This document shows, one piece after another, positions 1-9,014 of a stretch of DNA of 64,000 bases. Every line of letters starts with the position of its first letter. Position 1 is the first letter of the stretch. Position numbers and translations under genes: made by a program. The notes under the pieces were generated by a model that saw only the letters and a program-made list of their open reading frames with translations, ran no database searches and was not told where the DNA came from. This DNA is from Prochlorococcus sp. AG-355-I20 (GTDB taxonomy: Bacteria; Cyanobacteriota; Cyanobacteriia; PCC-6307; Cyanobiaceae), in the NCBI GenBank assembly GCA_003280895.1, contig QCDM01000002.1, positions 1-64,000 of the forward strand, given 5' to 3'.

Positions 1-409
1 TACAGAATTTCTCGAGGGATCAATTGAAAAACTTGATGAATTAGATAAGGATCTAAATCCATTAATCGCTGATAAATCAGTTGATATTATTTTAAGTAAT
101 TGCGTTTTAAACTTAGTAAGTCCAGAATCTAGAAGCAACCTTCTAAGAAATATAAAAAGAGTTTTAAACGATAATGGAAGAATTGCAATTAGCGATATTG
201 TCTCTAACAAAAAAGTTCCCTTAAGATTACAAAATGATCATGACCTATGGACAGGATGTATTAGTGGAGCATGGTATGAGCCGGACTTTATTAGTGATTT
301 TAAAGAACTAGGATTTAAAAATTTAGAATTTGCAGAAAGGAGTGCTGAACCTTGGAAAATAATTGAGAATATTGAATTTAGAACAGTAACTTTAGTAGGC
401 AATATTTAG
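1..409 (+). CDS. SAM-dependent methyltransferase, ArsM-like (5' end missing)
   Basis: Reading frame open from the window edge to a TAG at 407-409; absent from the ORF track because its start lies outside. The visible 135 residues are the C-terminal half of a class I methyltransferase: the acidic strand and post-motif read DIILSNCVLNLVSP, followed by a RVLNDNGRIAISDI strand. The segment DLWTGCISGAW resembles the cysteine-containing region of arsenite methyltransferases (ArsM family), so methylation of arsenite or a related substrate is plausible. The N-terminal SAM-binding glycine motif cannot be seen. The next gene follows 37 bp downstream on the same strand. ArsM assignment is by family resemblance only; a generic methyltransferase is the fallback. 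Confidence 0.75.
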   Translation, partial: TEFLEGSIEKLDELDKDLNPLIADKSVDIILSNCVLNLVSPESRSNLLRNIKRVLNDNGRIAISDIVSNKKVPLRLQNDHDLWTGCISGAWYEPDFISDFKELGFKNLEFAERSAEPWKIIENIEFRTVTLVGNI

Positions 410-446
410 AAAATTCAAGAATTTAAAAATATAATTTAAATTTTTC

Positions 447-1622
447 ATGATAAATAATTTAAGAGACCAAATACCAGCTTTAAAAAATAAGTATTATTTC
501 AACTATGGGGGTCAAGGACCATTACCAAAATCTTCTCTAGAAGCAATAGTCAAAACTTGGGAAATTATTCAAGATTTAGGACCATTTACCAATGATATGT
601 GGCCTTTTATTTACAAAGAAATATTGACCACAAAAAGAATCATTGCGCAAAAGTTAGGTGTCAATTCAAAGAATCTAGCTTTAACCGAGAATATCTCTTC
701 TGGTATGATTTTGCCTTTTTGGGGAATAAAGGTAAAAGAGGGAGAAGAGTTGTTAATAAGTGACTGTGAACATCCCGGAGTAGTAGCTGCAAGTCGTGAA
801 TTTTGCAGAAGAAATAAATTAATACTAAAAATTTTGCCAATCCAAAAAATTAAAAATCTTAACGACGAAAATTTAATTTTAGAGATTTTAAAAAATCTAA
901 ATAGTAAGACTAAGATCCTAATTATTTCTCATATTTTGTGGAACTTTGGATATAAAATTCCCTTAAAACAAATTTCCATCGAATTAAAAAATAATCGAGA
1001 AAACTCCTATTTACTTGTTGATGGTGCTCAAACCTTTGGGCACATAAAAATTGAAGAAGAAGTTTTTTATTCTGATTTATACTCAATAACTTCTCATAAG
1101 TGGGCATGTGGACCAGAAGGTCTTGGAGCAATTTATGTCTCAGATAGATTTATTCATGAAACAGATCCAACAATAATTGGTTGGAAATCATTAAAAAAAG
1201 AACAAGGAATCTATGAGCCTTCAGATAATCTTTTTCATGATGATGCAAGGAAGTTTGAAGTAGCTACCTCTTGTATTCCTTTACTTGCAGGTCTGCGTAA
1301 TTCCTTAGATCTTTTGGATAAAGACTGTAATGAAAAAGAAAAGAGAAAAAATATAAAAAGATTAAGTGAGAAACTTTGGGATGAATTAAATCAATTAAAC
1401 GGAGTTGAATTAGTTTTAGAAAAAAAATACTTAAATGGGATAGTTAGTTTTAATATAGAAAATATTGAAGATAAGGATAAATTTGTTAAGAAACTTGGAG
1501 AAAAGAAAATTTGGATTAGAGTTTTAGAAGATCCAAAATGGTTTAGAGCATGTGTACATCAAATGACTACAGAAGCTGAGATTGATTTACTTTCTAAAGA
1601 AATAAAAAAAATATTAAATTAA
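447..1622 (+). CDS. Class V aminotransferase / cysteine desulfurase-like PLP enzyme
   Basis: 391-residue fold-type I PLP enzyme. The cofactor aspartate sits in DGAQTFGH and the Schiff-base lysine is Lys218 in SHKWACGPEGLG, the usual spacing for the NifS/isopenicillin-epimerase (class V) family. The N-terminal NYGGQGPLP matches the substrate-binding loop of the epimerase-like subgroup rather than housekeeping IscS/SufS, and no cysteine-bearing sulfurtransfer loop of SufS type is evident, so the substrate is open. ATG start 37 bp after the methyltransferase, so they probably share a transcript. It converges on the SDR gene 29 bp downstream. Confidence 0.8.
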   Translation: MINNLRDQIPALKNKYYFNYGGQGPLPKSSLEAIVKTWEIIQDLGPFTNDMWPFIYKEILTTKRIIAQKLGVNSKNLALTENISSGMILPFWGIKVKEGEELLISDCEHPGVVAASREFCRRNKLILKILPIQKIKNLNDENLILEILKNLNSKTKILIISHILWNFGYKIPLKQISIELKNNRENSYLLVDGAQTFGHIKIEEEVFYSDLYSITSHKWACGPEGLGAIYVSDRFIHETDPTIIGWKSLKKEQGIYEPSDNLFHDDARKFEVATSCIPLLAGLRNSLDLLDKDCNEKEKRKNIKRLSEKLWDELNQLNGVELVLEKKYLNGIVSFNIENIEDKDKFVKKLGEKKIWIRVLEDPKWFRACVHQMTTEAEIDLLSKEIKKILN

Positions 1623-1651
1623 AAATCTATTGTTATAAAGATAAAGTTTAT

Positions 1652-2356
1652 TTACCAAGGTATCTCCGAGCTGTCCCATGCAATAAATTTTCCAGTAGAT
1701 TCTGGAGTTTGATTCTTAATAATATTGATCAAAAATTGGGATGATTTTTCTTTGCTAAATAATTTATGTTCTGGAACAAATTTGTGAAAAGGTCTAGATA
1801 AATCAGTATCTACTGTTCCTGGATGAAGCAATGTAATAGTAGCCTTTGGGAAACGTCTAGCCCACTCAATACTTAAAGATTTAAAAAACTGATTTTGGGC
1901 AGATTTTGCAGCTCTATATGAATACCATCCTCCAGTTTGATTATCTCCAATACTTCCTACTCTTGCACTTATACTTGCAAAATTAAAATCAAAATCTCTT
2001 GGTATAAATTCTTCAATAGTTTTAGCTAATAAAATAGGAGAAAAAGCATTTATTGAAAAACTTTCCATCATATTTTTTTTATCAAGATGTTGTAATCTTT
2101 TTTCTGGTTGCAAAGAATCACTATGAAGTCTCCCTGTAGCATTAACAACTAGTCTTAATTTTGAAGGATGATTTGATATTTTATTTTTCAATTGCAGAAG
2201 AGATTGAGAATCCTCTATATCTAATTTCCAAAAAGAATTAAATTCACTTTTTCTTCCACACAAAACAACATCTAAATCTTTTTCACTTTCATTCAGATCT
2301 TTAGCTATTTGTGTTCCAATCCCTCCTGCCCCTACAACTAAGGCTAAGCCTTTCAT
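1652..2356 (-). CDS. Short-chain dehydrogenase/reductase (C-factor-like)
   Basis: 234-residue SDR. The NAD(P)-binding glycine motif VVGAGGIGTQIA is at the N-terminus, the NAxG-type strand reads LVVNATG, the catalytic Ser is in NFASISARVGS, and the YxxxK pair is in WYSYRAAKSAQNQF. The length and the conserved HPGTVDTDLSRPF near the C-terminus resemble the CsgA/C-factor branch of SDRs common in cyanobacteria. Substrate unknown. It stands 80 bp from murE on the same strand and converges with the aminotransferase. Confidence 0.82.
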   Translation of the reverse strand: MKGLALVVGAGGIGTQIAKDLNESEKDLDVVLCGRKSEFNSFWKLDIEDSQSLLQLKNKISNHPSKLRLVVNATGRLHSDSLQPEKRLQHLDKKNMMESFSINAFSPILLAKTIEEFIPRDFDFNFASISARVGSIGDNQTGGWYSYRAAKSAQNQFFKSLSIEWARRFPKATITLLHPGTVDTDLSRPFHKFVPEHKLFSKEKSSQFLINIIKNQTPESTGKFIAWDSSEIPW

Positions 2357-2436
2357 TTTGTTAAAGATAATTGCTTTGATTCTAAGAAACTTTTCTTGTG
2401 ATTTGCGTAAAAATCTTTCTGATTTGATTAGGAAAT

Positions 2437-3972
2437 TTATTGTAATTTACTTTTTTCTTTTAAAAATTTATAAGCTATTTTTCTATCATCAAAATTAATA
2501 ACTTTATCATTGAGAATTTGGTAGTCTTCATGTCCTTTTCCTGCAATTAAAACTATATCTTCTTTATTGGCAAATTTAATAGATTCATTTATTGCTTTAA
2601 ATCTATCAATCTCAATTGTTATTTTTTCTCTTTTTTTTATACCAATCAAAATATCATTTACTATCTTTTGGGGTTCTTCTGATCTTGGATTATCTGAAGT
2701 TATAAAAAGTTGATCAGAAAACTCTTCAGCTATTGATCCCATTAAAGGCCTTTTACTACGGTCTCGATCTCCGCCACAGCCAAAAACAGTTATAAGTTTC
2801 CCTTCACAAAGTTTTTTAATTGATTGCAAAACTTTTTTTAATCCATCAGGAGTGTGGGCATAATCAACAATTACTGTTGGAAGTGATCTTAAAACGACAT
2901 CATTATCAAGTTGAATTTTCTCCATTCTCCCAGGAGCGCCAGGAAAAGATTGTATTAACTTTGATAGATCTTTTAAAGAAAAATTAAGTTTATACAAAAT
3001 TGTTATTGCTTGAATAGCATTCATTAAATTAAATTCGCCGACAAGTGGAACAAAAAGTTGAATTTTTTCACTAGGTGTATGAAATATACAGGTGGAACCA
3101 CTTTCAGTAAATTTTTTATCTGTCACGAAAAAAAAATCATCATTTTCAAATTCACTTTCAGTAATCTTTGTAGAGACTAAAAAAGATCTTTTTTCAAGAT
3201 CAGATGACAATTTAGATATCCAATGGTCATCATGATTTAATACACAAATTCCATCTTTTTCTTTTAAGTAAGGTGGGAAAAATAATTTTCTTTTTGTATG
3301 AAAATATGATTCCATATCTGAGTGATAATCAAGATGATCTTGAGTTAAATTAGTAAAAATAGCCGCCTCAAATTCGCATCCTGATATCCTGTTTTGAGCA
3401 ATAGAATGAGAACTTACCTCTAGTATCGCGAATTCAGATTCTGCCTCAACAGCAGCATTTAATTTCTTTTGAAGCTTATCGGCGAAATCAGTTGTATGAG
3501 TTGCCACCTCTGAGAACCCAGGCCATCTATTGAGCAAGGTCCCAAATAATGCAGTCTTTTTTCCTAATTTTTTTAAAAGATATTCCAATAAAAAAGTAAT
3601 TGTCGTTTTTCCATTAGTACCCGTAACACCAATAAGTTTAAGTTTTCTTGAAGGCCTATTCCAAAACTCAGCGACTATTTGACCAAAAATATAATCTAAA
3701 TTATCCTCTATAACCAAAATCCTTTCTCGATCAATAGATCCAATTTTCTTTTTTGCAGCAGACCCAATAATGGCAGCCTCAGCGCCATTTTCAATTGCCT
3801 CAATACAATATTTTCCTCCATCAACATTTAAACCAGGCATACCTAAAAATAAAGTTCCTTTTTGTACTTCTTTAGAGTTAAAGGAAATATTATTGATTTC
3901 ATGATCGATTAAATCTAATGAAGGAATAATTCCTACCAAATCTAAAAGTTTATGTAATTTTATAGATCTCAT
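2437..3972 (-). CDS. murE: UDP-MurNAc-L-Ala-D-Glu:meso-DAP ligase MurE
   Basis: 511-residue cytoplasmic Mur ligase that adds meso-diaminopimelate to the peptidoglycan precursor using ATP. Three domains are visible: an N-terminal UDP-binding domain, a central ATPase domain with the P-loop GVTGTNGKTT, and a C-terminal domain with the DNPRSEEP motif. The DNPR signature is known to specify meso-DAP over lysine, as expected for a Gram-negative-type wall. Full family length. ATG start; the glutaredoxin-like and yidD genes lie immediately upstream on the same strand with 4-9 bp gaps, so the three are likely co-transcribed. Confidence 0.96.
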   Translation of the reverse strand: MRSIKLHKLLDLVGIIPSLDLIDHEINNISFNSKEVQKGTLFLGMPGLNVDGGKYCIEAIENGAEAAIIGSAAKKKIGSIDRERILVIEDNLDYIFGQIVAEFWNRPSRKLKLIGVTGTNGKTTITFLLEYLLKKLGKKTALFGTLLNRWPGFSEVATHTTDFADKLQKKLNAAVEAESEFAILEVSSHSIAQNRISGCEFEAAIFTNLTQDHLDYHSDMESYFHTKRKLFFPPYLKEKDGICVLNHDDHWISKLSSDLEKRSFLVSTKITESEFENDDFFFVTDKKFTESGSTCIFHTPSEKIQLFVPLVGEFNLMNAIQAITILYKLNFSLKDLSKLIQSFPGAPGRMEKIQLDNDVVLRSLPTVIVDYAHTPDGLKKVLQSIKKLCEGKLITVFGCGGDRDRSKRPLMGSIAEEFSDQLFITSDNPRSEEPQKIVNDILIGIKKREKITIEIDRFKAINESIKFANKEDIVLIAGKGHEDYQILNDKVINFDDRKIAYKFLKEKSKLQ

Positions 3973-3981
3973 ATAAAAAAA

Positions 3982-4284
3982 TTATTTCTCCAGAATGGTA
4001 CTAATATTTTTTTGAAACCAATTCTTTAATTGATTATCTTTTAATCTAGGAGAAATGCGAGGCAATTCTATAACCTCCTCGGATCTAATTCCTCCAACAG
4101 CAATAACAGGCACTTCATAATTATATTTTTTATATTTATCTTTATATAAATCGACCCTATCAATATCAATTTCTTTAAGCTCCTCTAGATTAGGGAATAA
4201 CTCATTAAGATTTATTTTTGCCAGTTTGTTTTTTAATGAATCACAAAGGCAACATCCCTGCCTAACAAAAATAAATATTTTCAT
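3982..4284 (-). CDS. Glutaredoxin-like protein (DUF836 family)
   Basis: 100-residue thioredoxin-fold protein. The N-terminal strand MKIFIFVRQGCCLCDSLK carries a CxxC pair (C11 C12 L C14), followed by a DIDRVDLYKDKYKKYNYEVPVIAVGG segment with the cis-Pro typical of the DUF836 glutaredoxin-like family. It probably acts in thiol-disulfide exchange, but no partner is known. It lies between yidD (4 bp) and murE (9 bp) in a leftward operon. Confidence 0.8.
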   Translation of the reverse strand: MKIFIFVRQGCCLCDSLKNKLAKINLNELFPNLEELKEIDIDRVDLYKDKYKKYNYEVPVIAVGGIRSEEVIELPRISPRLKDNQLKNWFQKNISTILEK

Positions 4285-4288
4285 TCAT

Positions 4289-4525
4289 TTAGTCAGGCAC
4301 AGGGTCGCAACCACAGGGAGTTAAAGGATGACATCTGCTTAATCTTCTTAAAGTTAACCAACCTCCCTTCCAAGGACCATGTCTAGTAATTGCCTCATAT
4401 CCATAAGAGCTGCAACTTGGAATAAATCTGCATCTTGGTCCGAAAAAAGGTGAAAACCACTTTTGATAAAAAGAAATCATAAAAAGAAGTATAGAAGTAA
4501 TTAATTTATTAATAGTTTTGAACAC
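4289..4525 (-). CDS. yidD: Membrane protein insertion efficiency factor YidD
   Basis: 78-residue YidD-family protein (DUF37). The signature CRFIPSCSSYGYEAI is present, followed by HGPWKGGWLTLRRLSRCHP and the cysteine-containing CGCDPVPD tail. An N-terminal amphipathic/hydrophobic segment would hold it at the inner face of the membrane, where YidD assists Sec/YidC insertion. The start codon is GTG. It is the first gene of the leftward yidD/glutaredoxin/murE set and is divergent from rpsD (95 bp apart), so promoters for both directions should lie between. Confidence 0.92.
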   Translation of the reverse strand: MFKTINKLITSILLFMISFYQKWFSPFFGPRCRFIPSCSSYGYEAITRHGPWKGGWLTLRRLSRCHPLTPCGCDPVPD

Positions 4526-4620
4526 TTTGATGATGTAAAATATTATTTCCAGTAGTAATTAGTTTAATTGAATTTAATCAATTATCCAATTTATTGCAAA
4601 TTTTTATTTAATTTAAAATT

Positions 4621-5229
4621 ATGTCAAGATACCGCGGCCCCAGATTAAGGGTTACGCGTCGCTTGGGAGAACTACCAGGTCTCACCAGGAAAGCCTCAAA
4701 GAAGTCTAATCCTCCAGGTCAGCACGGCCAAGCCCGTCGCAAGCGATCAGAATATGCAATTCGTCTAGAAGAAAAGCAGAAACTTAGATTTAATTATGGA
4801 GTTTCTGAAAAACAACTAGTACGTTATGTAAAAAAAGCTAGAGCTCAAGAAGGATCTACAGGAACTAACCTACTAAGACTTTTAGAAAACAGACTTGATA
4901 ATGTTTGTTTTAGATTAGGTTTTGGAGGTACAATCCCAGGCTCAAGACAATTAGTAAATCATGGCCATGTAACCGTTAATGGAAATGTTCTTGATATTGC
5001 TGGTTATCAATGCAAATCAGGCGATGTAATCGGAATTAAAGAAAACAAAGCAAGCAAAAAACTTGTAGAAGGTAATATAGAATTCCCTGGTTTAGCAAAT
5101 GTCCCACCTCATCTTGATTTAGACAAACCTAAATTAACAGGAAAAATAAATGGGAAATGCGATAGAGAGTGGGTGGCTCTTGAAATAAACGAACTACTAG
5201 TTGTTGAATATTATTCAAGAAAAGTTTAA
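4621..5229 (+). CDS. rpsD: 30S ribosomal protein S4
   Basis: 202-residue S4, a primary 16S rRNA binder. The N-terminus [20 protein letters not shown] is the bacterial/plastid type and an S4 RNA-binding domain occupies roughly residues 90-150 ([20 protein letters not shown]). Full length with an ATG start. A strong hairpin follows the stop codon. It stands alone, as is usual in cyanobacteria where rpsD is away from the main ribosomal protein cluster. Confidence 0.97.
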   Translation: MSRYRGPRLRVTRRLGELPGLTRKASKKSNPPGQHGQARRKRSEYAIRLEEKQKLRFNYGVSEKQLVRYVKKARAQEGSTGTNLLRLLENRLDNVCFRLGFGGTIPGSRQLVNHGHVTVNGNVLDIAGYQCKSGDVIGIKENKASKKLVEGNIEFPGLANVPPHLDLDKPKLTGKINGKCDREWVALEINELLVVEYYSRKV

Positions 5230-5250
5230 TACTACTTTTCTTTGGATTAT

Positions 5251-5280
5251 TAAATCTCTCTTTTAAAAAAGAGAGATTTA
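5251..5280 (+). terminator. Intrinsic terminator after rpsD
   Basis: Perfect inverted repeat of TAAATCTCTC and GAGAGATTTA arms closing on a short TTTTAAAAAA centre, 21 bp after the rpsD stop. The flanks are T/A rich and the tail ATTTAATTC is weak in Ts, so efficiency is uncertain. Confidence 0.7.
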
Positions 5281-5304
5281 ATTTAATTCTTATTTTTAAA
5301 AATA

Positions 5305-6468
5305 ATGGGAAATAAGGAAAATAATATCAAAAAGCCAGGTTTTAAGACCCTATCTATTCACCATGGGAAAACATTTGCAGAAGAGACTGGATGCGTTATG
5401 CCTCCTATTTTTTCTACATCTACTTTCAAACATGGAAATAAAGATAATTTCGACTACACAAGATCAGGTAATCCAAACTTTAGAATTCTAGAAAGCGTAC
5501 TTAAATCAATAGAAGATTCAAAATACTGTACAGTTTTTGGATCTGGAATTAGCGCGGTTACTGCTATTTCATCAACACTAAAATCAGGTGACAAGATTCT
5601 CTGCGAGTCAAATCTCTATGGTTGTACAGTGAGGATGTTCGAAAAAGTTTTCAAGAAATTTGGACTAGAAGTTTTATACACAGATTTTACAAACGAAAAT
5701 AATATCAAAAAGATTTCAAACTTCAAGCCAACATTGATATGGCTAGAAAGTCCAACTAACCCACTTTTGAAGGTACTTGATATTAAGGCGATCTGTGATG
5801 AAGCGAATAAACTCGAAATACCAGTAGTTGTAGACAACACTTTTTCTACAGCGCTTATTCAAAAACCATTGGACCTTGGTGCAACACTATCGGTTGTAAG
5901 CACCACAAAATTCATTAATGGACATAGTGACGCACTTGGGGGCGCAGTACTGACAAATAATGAGGAATGGAATAATAAGATGCTTTTCTCACAAAAAGCT
6001 CTCGGGCTTCAACCCTCTCCTTTTGATAGTTGGCTCATTACGAGAGGAGTAAAAACTCTTCCATTAAGAATCGAACAACATACTAAAAGTGCAGAATTTA
6101 TTTCTGAAGAATTAGGAAATCATAAAATGATTAGTAAAATAATTTACCCTTTTAATCGAGAACATCCGCAATTTAATTTAGCAAAATCGCAAATGAAATC
6201 TGGAGGTTCGATGATCACCCTAAAATTAAATTTAAAAAAAGAAGATACTTTTAAATTTTGCAAATCTCTCAAATATTTCTCTCTAGCAGAAAGCCTTGGA
6301 GGAGTTGAAAGTTTAATTTGTCACCCTGCAACGATGACTCATGCTTCTGTTGATGACAAAACAAAAAATCTACTTGGGATAGATGATTCTCTTGTCAGAT
6401 TATCAATTGGATGTGAAGAAACAAACGATTTAATATCGGACATTTTATTTGCTTTAAATAAATTCTGA
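5305..6468 (+). CDS. Cys/Met metabolism PLP enzyme (cystathionine gamma-synthase/lyase type)
   Basis: 387-residue fold-type I trans-sulfuration enzyme. Family marks include YTRSGNPNFRILE (phosphate-binding region), ESPTNPLLKVLD, and the PLP lysine Lys202 in STTKFINGHSDALGG. The C-terminus has ESLGGVESLICHPATMTHAS, characteristic of MetB/MetC/MetZ. It could be cystathionine gamma-synthase, gamma-lyase or O-acyl-homoserine sulfhydrylase; sequence motifs seen by eye cannot separate these. It precedes a second, divergent family member by 3 bp and then cysK, giving a sulfur amino-acid cluster. Confidence 0.88.
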   Translation: MGNKENNIKKPGFKTLSIHHGKTFAEETGCVMPPIFSTSTFKHGNKDNFDYTRSGNPNFRILESVLKSIEDSKYCTVFGSGISAVTAISSTLKSGDKILCESNLYGCTVRMFEKVFKKFGLEVLYTDFTNENNIKKISNFKPTLIWLESPTNPLLKVLDIKAICDEANKLEIPVVVDNTFSTALIQKPLDLGATLSVVSTTKFINGHSDALGGAVLTNNEEWNNKMLFSQKALGLQPSPFDSWLITRGVKTLPLRIEQHTKSAEFISEELGNHKMISKIIYPFNREHPQFNLAKSQMKSGGSMITLKLNLKKEDTFKFCKSLKYFSLAESLGGVESLICHPATMTHASVDDKTKNLLGIDDSLVRLSIGCEETNDLISDILFALNKF

Positions 6469-6471
6469 AAA

Positions 6472-7941
6472 TTGAGAGATTTACTTAAAAACCCTATATG
6501 GAAAAATTTAGAGTTAGGATATGCAATTCCTGATAGTATTCATGCCGTTTCTGTAGCATTACCAACTTGGAATGATGTAATAAATTACGAGGAAAAAGAT
6601 CAAGAATGCATGAATTTATTGAAGTCCATTTACCCACGATTCGGACTAAACCCCATAGTGAAAAGATTGTGCGAAAAAGTAAAAAAGCAATATTACTACA
6701 ACAATAAAAGTATCTGGCCATATCCGAATGAAAGCATAGCTTTTAAAGCCAAAAATTACGTTGATAGAAATACTTCTGAACAATTCTCATTAATAGAAAA
6801 AAGAGATAATTTAGCTCTTTTAATAACTGAAAAAGAAGGAAGTATCTATGCAAAATCTTTTTGGCAACATACTGGTCTTGGCATATCTTCAAGGACTGCT
6901 GCTATAGAACTAGGTCTTGAAGATTGCCCTCCAAAATCATACGTAAATGAATGTTCTCAAAGAATAAAAAATAGAATTTCTAAATCTACAAAAATAAACT
7001 CTAATGATATTCACTTAACGTCATCTGGAATGTCTGCATTGCATACATCATTAGAAATGATATATAAATTATTTCCAGCTAGACCAACGCTACAAATTGG
7101 TTTTCCATATGTAGATGTACTTAAATTACCAATGAATATCTTTCATGGAGCCAAGTTGATTACAGAAGATAATTGCGAGGATATTGAATTAGAAATCAAA
7201 AGCATAAATCCATCAGCATTAATTATTGAACTACCGAGTAATCCAATGCTCAAATGTGTAAATATTAAAAAAATTTCAAAAATAGCAAAAAAGTTAAATA
7301 TTCCCTTAATTGTTGACGATACAATTGGTTCGAATTTAAATATAAATTCCCTAGAACATGCAGATATAGTTTTTACTTCACTTACAAAAATTTTTTCAGG
7401 TAGTGGTGATATTCTTGCTGGATCATTAATACTAAATCCAAAAAGCAAATGGATTGATCAATTTAGAAATGCATTAAACGAGATTAATCTTCCAACACTT
7501 TCCGATGGAGATACAGTTTATCTAGAGAAAGTTAGTAGAGATGTAAATCATAGAGTTTTTGAACAAAATAAAGCATGTTTAGAATTAAAAAAAAGATTAG
7601 AGACCCATAGCGAGATTAAAAGTATTTTCCACCCTGAAAATTGTCCAAACTTTAATTCTTTACTCACTTCTGATGGAGGATACGGCTGCTTATTATCGTT
7701 TGAATTAACTGGAGGATTGAACAAAGCTAAAAAATTTTATGATTCTTTACAAGTATCTAAAGGACCTAGTTTAGGTACAAAGTTTACTCTGGTTTGTCCT
7801 TATGTTTTACTAGCTCATTATGACGAGTTGGATTGGGCTGAAAGTTTTGGTATACCATCGCACCTTATTAGAGTATCAGTTGGATTAGAAGACCAAGATC
7901 AATTATGGAAAACCTTTGCTGAAGCACTAAATAATTTCTAA
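6472..7941 (+). CDS. Cystathionine gamma-synthase-like PLP enzyme, fungal-type with extended N-terminus
   Basis: 489 residues, about 100 longer than the gene before it. The N-terminal part has HAVSVALPTWNDVINYEE, which resembles my recollection of the N-terminal block of fungal cystathionine gamma-synthases (STR2/MET-7 type). The PLP domain follows, with ELPSNPMLK and Lys306 in SLTKIFSGSGD as the Schiff-base lysine. Start is TTG, 3 bp after the upstream stop; no upstream in-frame ATG is available without overlapping that gene, so translational coupling is likely. It probably forms cystathionine from cysteine and an activated homoserine, but the division of labour with its neighbour is unknown. 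Confidence 0.8.
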   Translation: MRDLLKNPIWKNLELGYAIPDSIHAVSVALPTWNDVINYEEKDQECMNLLKSIYPRFGLNPIVKRLCEKVKKQYYYNNKSIWPYPNESIAFKAKNYVDRNTSEQFSLIEKRDNLALLITEKEGSIYAKSFWQHTGLGISSRTAAIELGLEDCPPKSYVNECSQRIKNRISKSTKINSNDIHLTSSGMSALHTSLEMIYKLFPARPTLQIGFPYVDVLKLPMNIFHGAKLITEDNCEDIELEIKSINPSALIIELPSNPMLKCVNIKKISKIAKKLNIPLIVDDTIGSNLNINSLEHADIVFTSLTKIFSGSGDILAGSLILNPKSKWIDQFRNALNEINLPTLSDGDTVYLEKVSRDVNHRVFEQNKACLELKKRLETHSEIKSIFHPENCPNFNSLLTSDGGYGCLLSFELTGGLNKAKKFYDSLQVSKGPSLGTKFTLVCPYVLLAHYDELDWAESFGIPSHLIRVSVGLEDQDQLWKTFAEALNNF

Positions 7942-8025
7942 ATTCCTAGTATTTACCGTATAGAAACTTATATACTCTTTTTCTGAATAATAGTTAGTAT
8001 AAAAATATATTTTCTCAATATATAA

Positions 8026-9012
8026 ATGGCAAAAATTTATGAGGACAACAGTTTTGCTATTGGAAACACTCCATTAGTAAAGTTAAAATCAGTTACTAAA
8101 AACGCGAAAGCTACAGTACTTGCAAAAATTGAAGGTAGAAATCCTGCTTATAGTGTCAAATGCAGGATTGGCGCCAACATGATCTGGGATGCCGAGAAAA
8201 GTGGGAAGCTTACAAAAGACAAAACTATTGTTGAGCCAACTTCTGGAAATACAGGCATTGCTCTAGCTTTTACTGCTTCAGCAAGAGGTTATAAACTCAT
8301 CCTTACAATGCCAGAATCCATGTCAATTGAAAGAAGAAGGGTTATGGCAGTGTTGGGTGCTGAAATTGTTTTAACAGAAGCATCTAAAGGTATGCCTGGA
8401 GCAATAGCTAAGGCTAAAGAAATTGCAGAAAGTAATCCTTCTCAATATTTCATGCCAGGTCAATTTGATAATCCAGCAAACCCTGAAATTCATTTCAAAA
8501 CTACTGGACCAGAAATCTGGGATGATTGCGATGGTGAAATTGATGTCTTAGTTGCAGGGGTTGGAACTGGGGGCACAATTACAGGAGTTTCAAGATACAT
8601 TAAGCAAGAAAAGGGGAAAAATATTACTTCTGTAGCTGTAGAACCATCACATAGTCCTGTTATTACACAGACAATGAATGGAGAAGAGGTTAAATCTGGA
8701 CCACATAAAATTCAAGGAATTGGAGCAGGATTTATTCCTAAGAACCTTGACTTATCAATTGTTGATAAGGTTGAACAGGTGACAAATGACGAGTCAATCG
8801 AGATGGCTCTTAGATTAGCAAAAGAAGAAGGTCTATTAGTAGGAATATCTTGTGGAGCTGCTGCAGCTGCTGCTGTTAGATTAGCTGAACAAGATGAATA
8901 TGCGGGAAAAACTATTGTAGTTGTTCTACCTGATTTGGCAGAGAGATATTTATCATCAATTATGTTTACTGAAGTTCCAAGCGGAATCATTCAAGAACCA
9001 GTCAAAGCCTAA
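8026..9012 (+). CDS. cysK: Cysteine synthase (O-acetylserine sulfhydrylase)
   Basis: 328-residue fold-type II PLP enzyme making cysteine from O-acetylserine and sulfide. The PLP lysine is Lys45 in [12 protein letters not shown], the substrate loop is [13 protein letters not shown], the phosphate-binding glycine loop is [14 protein letters not shown], and the C-terminal [11 protein letters not shown] completes the family pattern. The SVKCRIG form matches CysK rather than cystathionine beta-synthase, and there is no C-terminal regulatory domain. It is 84 bp downstream of the cystathionine-synthase-like pair and converges with queA (2 bp between stops). Confidence 0.94.
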   Translation: MAKIYEDNSFAIGNTPLVKLKSVTKNAKATVLAKIEGRNPAYSVKCRIGANMIWDAEKSGKLTKDKTIVEPTSGNTGIALAFTASARGYKLILTMPESMSIERRRVMAVLGAEIVLTEASKGMPGAIAKAKEIAESNPSQYFMPGQFDNPANPEIHFKTTGPEIWDDCDGEIDVLVAGVGTGGTITGVSRYIKQEKGKNITSVAVEPSHSPVITQTMNGEEVKSGPHKIQGIGAGFIPKNLDLSIVDKVEQVTNDESIEMALRLAKEEGLLVGISCGAAAAAAVRLAEQDEYAGKTIVVVLPDLAERYLSSIMFTEVPSGIIQEPVKA

Positions 9013-9014
9013 AT

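Noticed and set aside
922-1131. 69-codon minus-strand ORF
   Set aside because: Shadow inside the class V aminotransferase gene; the + strand has the recognisable PLP motifs.
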